Assembly (NCBI GenBank): GCA_950295325.1
Contig: OX485807.1
Coordinates: 25,269,666 to 25,333,665 of the forward strand
Reading direction: 5' to 3'
DNA: 64,000 nucleotides
From: Polytrichum commune
Lineage: Eukaryota; Streptophyta; Polytrichopsida; Polytrichales; Polytrichaceae
Below the pieces are notes generated by a model. It did not search any database. It saw nothing but the letters and a program-made list of their open reading frames with translations, and was not told where the DNA came from. Below, in pieces: positions 60,580-64,000 of this stretch. The number at the start of each line of letters is the position of its first letter. Within the stretch, counting starts at the first letter, position 1. The position numbers were made by a program, and so were the translations under genes.

Positions 60580-60795
60580 CAGATGAACTAGTTGAGTTTG
60601 AGAAACAATCAGTTCAGGGTTGAGACTTTCAAAAAAATAACCAATCATTTTCGAGGATTCTATAGACTTAATAAAGGAAAACTGAAAGATGTTAACATGA
60701 TGCAACCGATCGGACTTGGAAACACTAACGTAGGAACTCCACCAATTATGTCCAAGAATCTCCTGGACTGGCCTCGCTCCTCATCCCTGGAGATA
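60580..60795 (+). repeat. Dispersed direct repeat, copy 2
   Basis: Sister of 55015-55235 in the same orientation; the shared blocks are described there. Confidence 0.65.
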
Positions 60796-61173
60796 GGGTT
60801 AACTTAGATGAAGCAAATTAAAAGCCTCGTCCATTTCATCTTGTAACTAATTCTAATAACAAATGCGAACCCTAAAAAATGAGGTGGTATACAAGTCAAT
60901 GAAATCATGGATGTCCTGACGTATGGGGTCGGTCACCCTCCGACGGATAGAGGGAATTATTATTGTACACAGGTGTACCTCTCGTTCATCCAACATAACT
61001 TAACATAAAAAGGCCTCAAATAACTTAGAACGCGATCCGGAGTTAGCTTTAAAGACCCCGCATTAGTTTACTCAAGAAGGTCATTGGAGATGGATTAGCA
61101 ATAACCCTAATTTACAGTGGGTCAAGTGTCTATGTTGGATGGATGAGAGGTATGTTCGTATGCGAAGGCACCA

Positions 61174-61522
61174 CGGGCCTTGGCTTGGTGGTTAGGGCTC
61201 ATGACCCCCAACGAGGAGGTTGTGGGTTCTATTCCCCATGTTGGCGTGATGCTCACCACCTTAGTCCACCCAACTATGGTGGGGGGGTCCTTGGACCTTG
61301 TTGTATGGGTACCTCAAAGCCCTTTGGGGGGATACCATGTCCGGTATCTTCAAGGCACTAGTGGCTAGCTAGGAACTTGTATAGTGTGGCACTATAGTGT
61401 CCATCCTCGAAAGGGGAGAGTAGTATTTGTCCCAATATCCCCTTGTCCAGTGGGCATCGGGTCATTGGCATTACGAATGGACACTTTATTCACGCCGGCC
61501 CCTTGCTTGAAAGGGGTTGGAG
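61174..61522 (+). mobile_element. tRNA-derived SINE, full-length copy
   Basis: A Pol III A box TGGCTTGGTGG (61181) and B box GGTTCTATTCC (61225) are 44 bases apart, exactly the tRNA spacing, so a tRNA-like head starts near 61174. The body (TTGTTGTATGGGTACCTCAA, GGATACCATGTCCGGTATCT, CCCCTTGTCCAGTGGGCATC) follows to GGTTGGAG at 61522. A copy lacking the head lies inverted at 62614-62840, which confirms mobility. The short frames inside it are incidental. Confidence 0.75.
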
Positions 61523-61788
61523 TTTCTATCTATCATCTATCTTCGTATGCGATGATTCCTTCTCTCTACCCCTGCGACATAGAGGGATTTATCACATATG
61601 AGCTACCTCTCTTCCAGTCCGCATAAAAACTTGACCTCCTATATGTTTGTGGTTGATTTATCTCACATGATTTGGACAATGATAGGTTTCAACTTTGTAT
61701 ACCGGTAGTTAATTCCGGTTTTTGAATAAACTACAAATAGAAACATCCAGGCTTAGTACCATTTCATGGCATTTATGATGGAGGAATG

Positions 61789-61794
<6 letters not shown>

Positions 61795-61843
<49 letters not shown>

Positions 61844-62600
61844 CTATGTATTGTCTTAACCATAAGTGAACCAAACTAGTAACTTATGCTAAACCCAGGG
61901 TAACGTTACTTTAGGGTTAGGGTAGTCTCAACTAACGAATATCCATCATAGATCAGGGCATCTGCATCTATGGCCACGAAGGACTACCTAATTCTATATT
62001 AAGAGAGTGAGATCACAAGGACCTCCTTTCAAAGGCTAAACCGCGGTGGTTGTTTACCCTAAGTAACTTTTGAGTTTAGCGTAAGTGGTGCAATCTGGGT
62101 GTTTTGGGAGGTGTATGTAACTCAACTCTAACCTCGGATGCACATGGTTCAAATGGCTAAGGAACAGGTAGAGTACTCCATGAAAGTATGTGTATTCTTT
62201 GTTGCAAACGTATGTTCATGTTGTACATTATTGTGTGACATAGATAACAATTGGGTTTTGTTGTTATTCATCTCGTGTACGTTACTAACCCTCTCTTTGG
62301 ATTTGGTTGGTGGCATGGGCACATGTGAGGCAGACCCTTCACAAATTTGATAGCATTTATAGGTTTTGCATACCAACTTTTGTCAAAAAATAGTGTGTAC
62401 ATAGAGCTTAGACATTCTTTAAAGATGAGGAATGTTAGGCAGTATGTTAAGTAATGATAGGACTTTTGAAGTAGTAGTGGACAAGGTTTATACTAGAAAT
62501 TGACATACTTTGGATATGAAGTACATTACTTTACATTAAGGGTGCAAAGGTAAAACCTTAGTAAGTAGTTTACTTATGGTTGTTTACTTTCTTAGAGATA
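61795..62600 (+). repeat. Dispersed repeat of about 800 bp, copy B
   Basis: Starts at a CT microsatellite (61795-61840) and aligns in order with the reverse complement of 39480-40310. It lies between the two inverted SINE copies. Confidence 0.6.
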
Positions 62601-62613
62601 TACCATATAGAAC

Positions 62614-62840
62614 CTCCAGTCCCTTTTTAGCAAGGGGCCAACGTGAATAAAGTGTTCGTTCGTAATGTCGATGACCCGATGCCCACTGGACAAGGGGACA
62701 TTGGGGCAATACTACTCTCCCCTTTTGAGGATGGGCACTATAGTGACACACTATACTAGTTCCTAGCTAGCCACTAGTGCCTTGAAGATACCGGACATGG
62801 TATCCCCCCAAAGGGCTTTGAGGTACCCATACAACAAGGT
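62614..62840 (-). mobile_element. Headless SINE copy, inverted
   Basis: The 227 bp are the reverse complement of 61296-61522 with scattered substitutions and the same length. The tRNA-like head with the A and B boxes is missing, so this copy could not be transcribed from its own Pol III promoter. Confidence 0.8.
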
Positions 62841-64000
62841 TAGATATACCAAGAAATGACAATGACCATGGTAAGTAGTTTGATATGCAAGGGAGTAGCC
62901 ATGGGAAATGATCCCACCCACCCACCCACCCAGGTTTTGAAAGGTACATGGATATGCAAAGGAATGGTATGGCCTCTTGATAAGAGGATGTATTGCACAA
63001 AGACTAAGCTTGACAACAAGCATGGCTTTAAGCAAGAAAACCCCAGCTCTCTCAGCCATGTCATTCAAACATTTGATGGTAAACTCTTACATTAATTTAC
63101 CTAGCAATTGTCTTCTTTATAAATAAACGACCATATGCTCAAGAAGTCCTAAATGTACATGCATGGAAAGTGGTCATACTTACCATGATGAAAAGGTAAC
63201 AAGGATGTAGATGAATGAAGCAAAATAACCATAGTTATAATCGTGACCCACTTCTCTAACCCATGGTAAAATTAGGGTTTGAAAAAACTTACCATAGGTA
63301 AGAACTCCAATATAAACCCCTAACCCTAAAGGGAGCTTTCTTTTTTTTACCATTCACGCAAGTGTGAGGTGGGGTTGGCTTTGTGTATACTCACTAGAGT
63401 AGTAGATACGTGCTAAAAGTGAGAGAAATTAGGGTTAGCCACCAAGAGGAGTATTCTACTTGGAGAAACTCAAGCATGGCCAAGGAACATGTTTGGACAC
63501 CCATATGTCATTTTGCAATGAGTGTTGTAATTTGAAATACTACAATGCATTTGATGTAGTTTAAATGTGTGCGACATGAATAACAATTGGGTCTTGATGT
63601 TATTTACCTCGTGTACGTAACTATTCCTCAAATGTTTGTTGGTTGGTTGCCTGCGCACAGGTGAGGCAGGCCCTTCACACCTTCAATACAATGATGTATT
63701 GTAATTTTGACATTTTATGCATATCTATTGGTTGAAGTTACTAGGAACATTCCCCCCGTAAGTACTCCATACATGTGGTGGATTAGCTATATGTGCTTTG
63801 AGATGATGCAAGAAGATAGGTGATTAAACTTCCAAGGTATGGAGTAGTCAAAATCAAACATTTGTTCTTGGTACATATTCTTGCAAAGCAAATTAGGTTA
63901 TGACACACATTTTCTATGTTGTACAACACATCCAATTAAGCATAATTGCAAACAACTCTATTATGCAAAATGTTATTGTGTTACCAAATAGGAAGAAGCA
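62841..64000. other. Gene-free DNA with a repeat fragment
   Basis: Contains a CCCA run (62916-62932) and, at 63540-63690, a fragment of the roughly 800-bp dispersed repeat (AATAACAATTGGGT, CTCGTGTACGTAACT, GTGAGGCAGGCCCTTCACA). No gene seen. Confidence 0.45.

Noticed and set aside
61143-61626. Small open frames in the SINE
   Set aside because: They overlap the Pol III promoter and body of a SINE, and the same peptide recurs in the headless copy, so this reflects a repeated element, not a gene.

Overview
The window looks like nuclear DNA of a large, repeat-rich land-plant genome. The evidence is spliceosomal introns, a WUSCHEL-related homeobox gene of the WOX13 type, a plant U-box/ARM E3 ligase, a two-domain LEA-2 protein, and intergenic DNA full of MITEs, a tRNA-derived SINE, Ty1/copia and pogo remnants. 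A non-seed vascular plant (fern or lycophyte) is my best guess; the clade is inference and no marker here proves it.

Layout. Positions 241-4728 (+) hold a 13-exon gene that can be read exactly through twelve short introns (about 72-105 bp). It encodes about 1147 residues, with a ParB/sulfiredoxin-like N-terminal part and a C-terminal region laid out like a beta-class (N6_N4) DNA methyltransferase. This combination is familiar from phages and bacteria and is the most surprising item in the window. After a MITE and a roughly 310-bp tandem repeat comes a minus-strand LEA-2 (tandem WHy domain) gene at about 9.8-11.7 kb. An intronless minus-strand PUB17-like E3 ligase lies at 19118-21199, with three tandem copies of a roughly 210-bp unit directly upstream of its start codon. 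From 22 to 48 kb there is almost only mobile and repeated DNA: a MITE family with a shared terminal motif, a decayed SWIM-finger segment, an internally deleted copia element with both LTRs (36552-38993), a 533-bp TIR element and a pogo-like transposase tail. A complete four-exon WOX13-type gene occupies 49734-52809 (-), and exon-like segments of an unidentified minus-strand gene lie just downstream of it (48345-49200). From 53.7 to 64 kb there are simple repeats, an LTR-like remnant with an array of self-complementary units, and an inverted pair of SINE copies around a dispersed repeat.

The four genes show no sign of acting together; this is ordinary plant gene scatter. LEA-2 (dehydration protection), PUB17-like (immunity and cell-death ubiquitination) and WOX13-like (cell fate and reprogramming) are standard families. 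The ParB-methyltransferase gene is distinct from them in architecture, intron size and, by eye, in being richer in G and C than its flanks.
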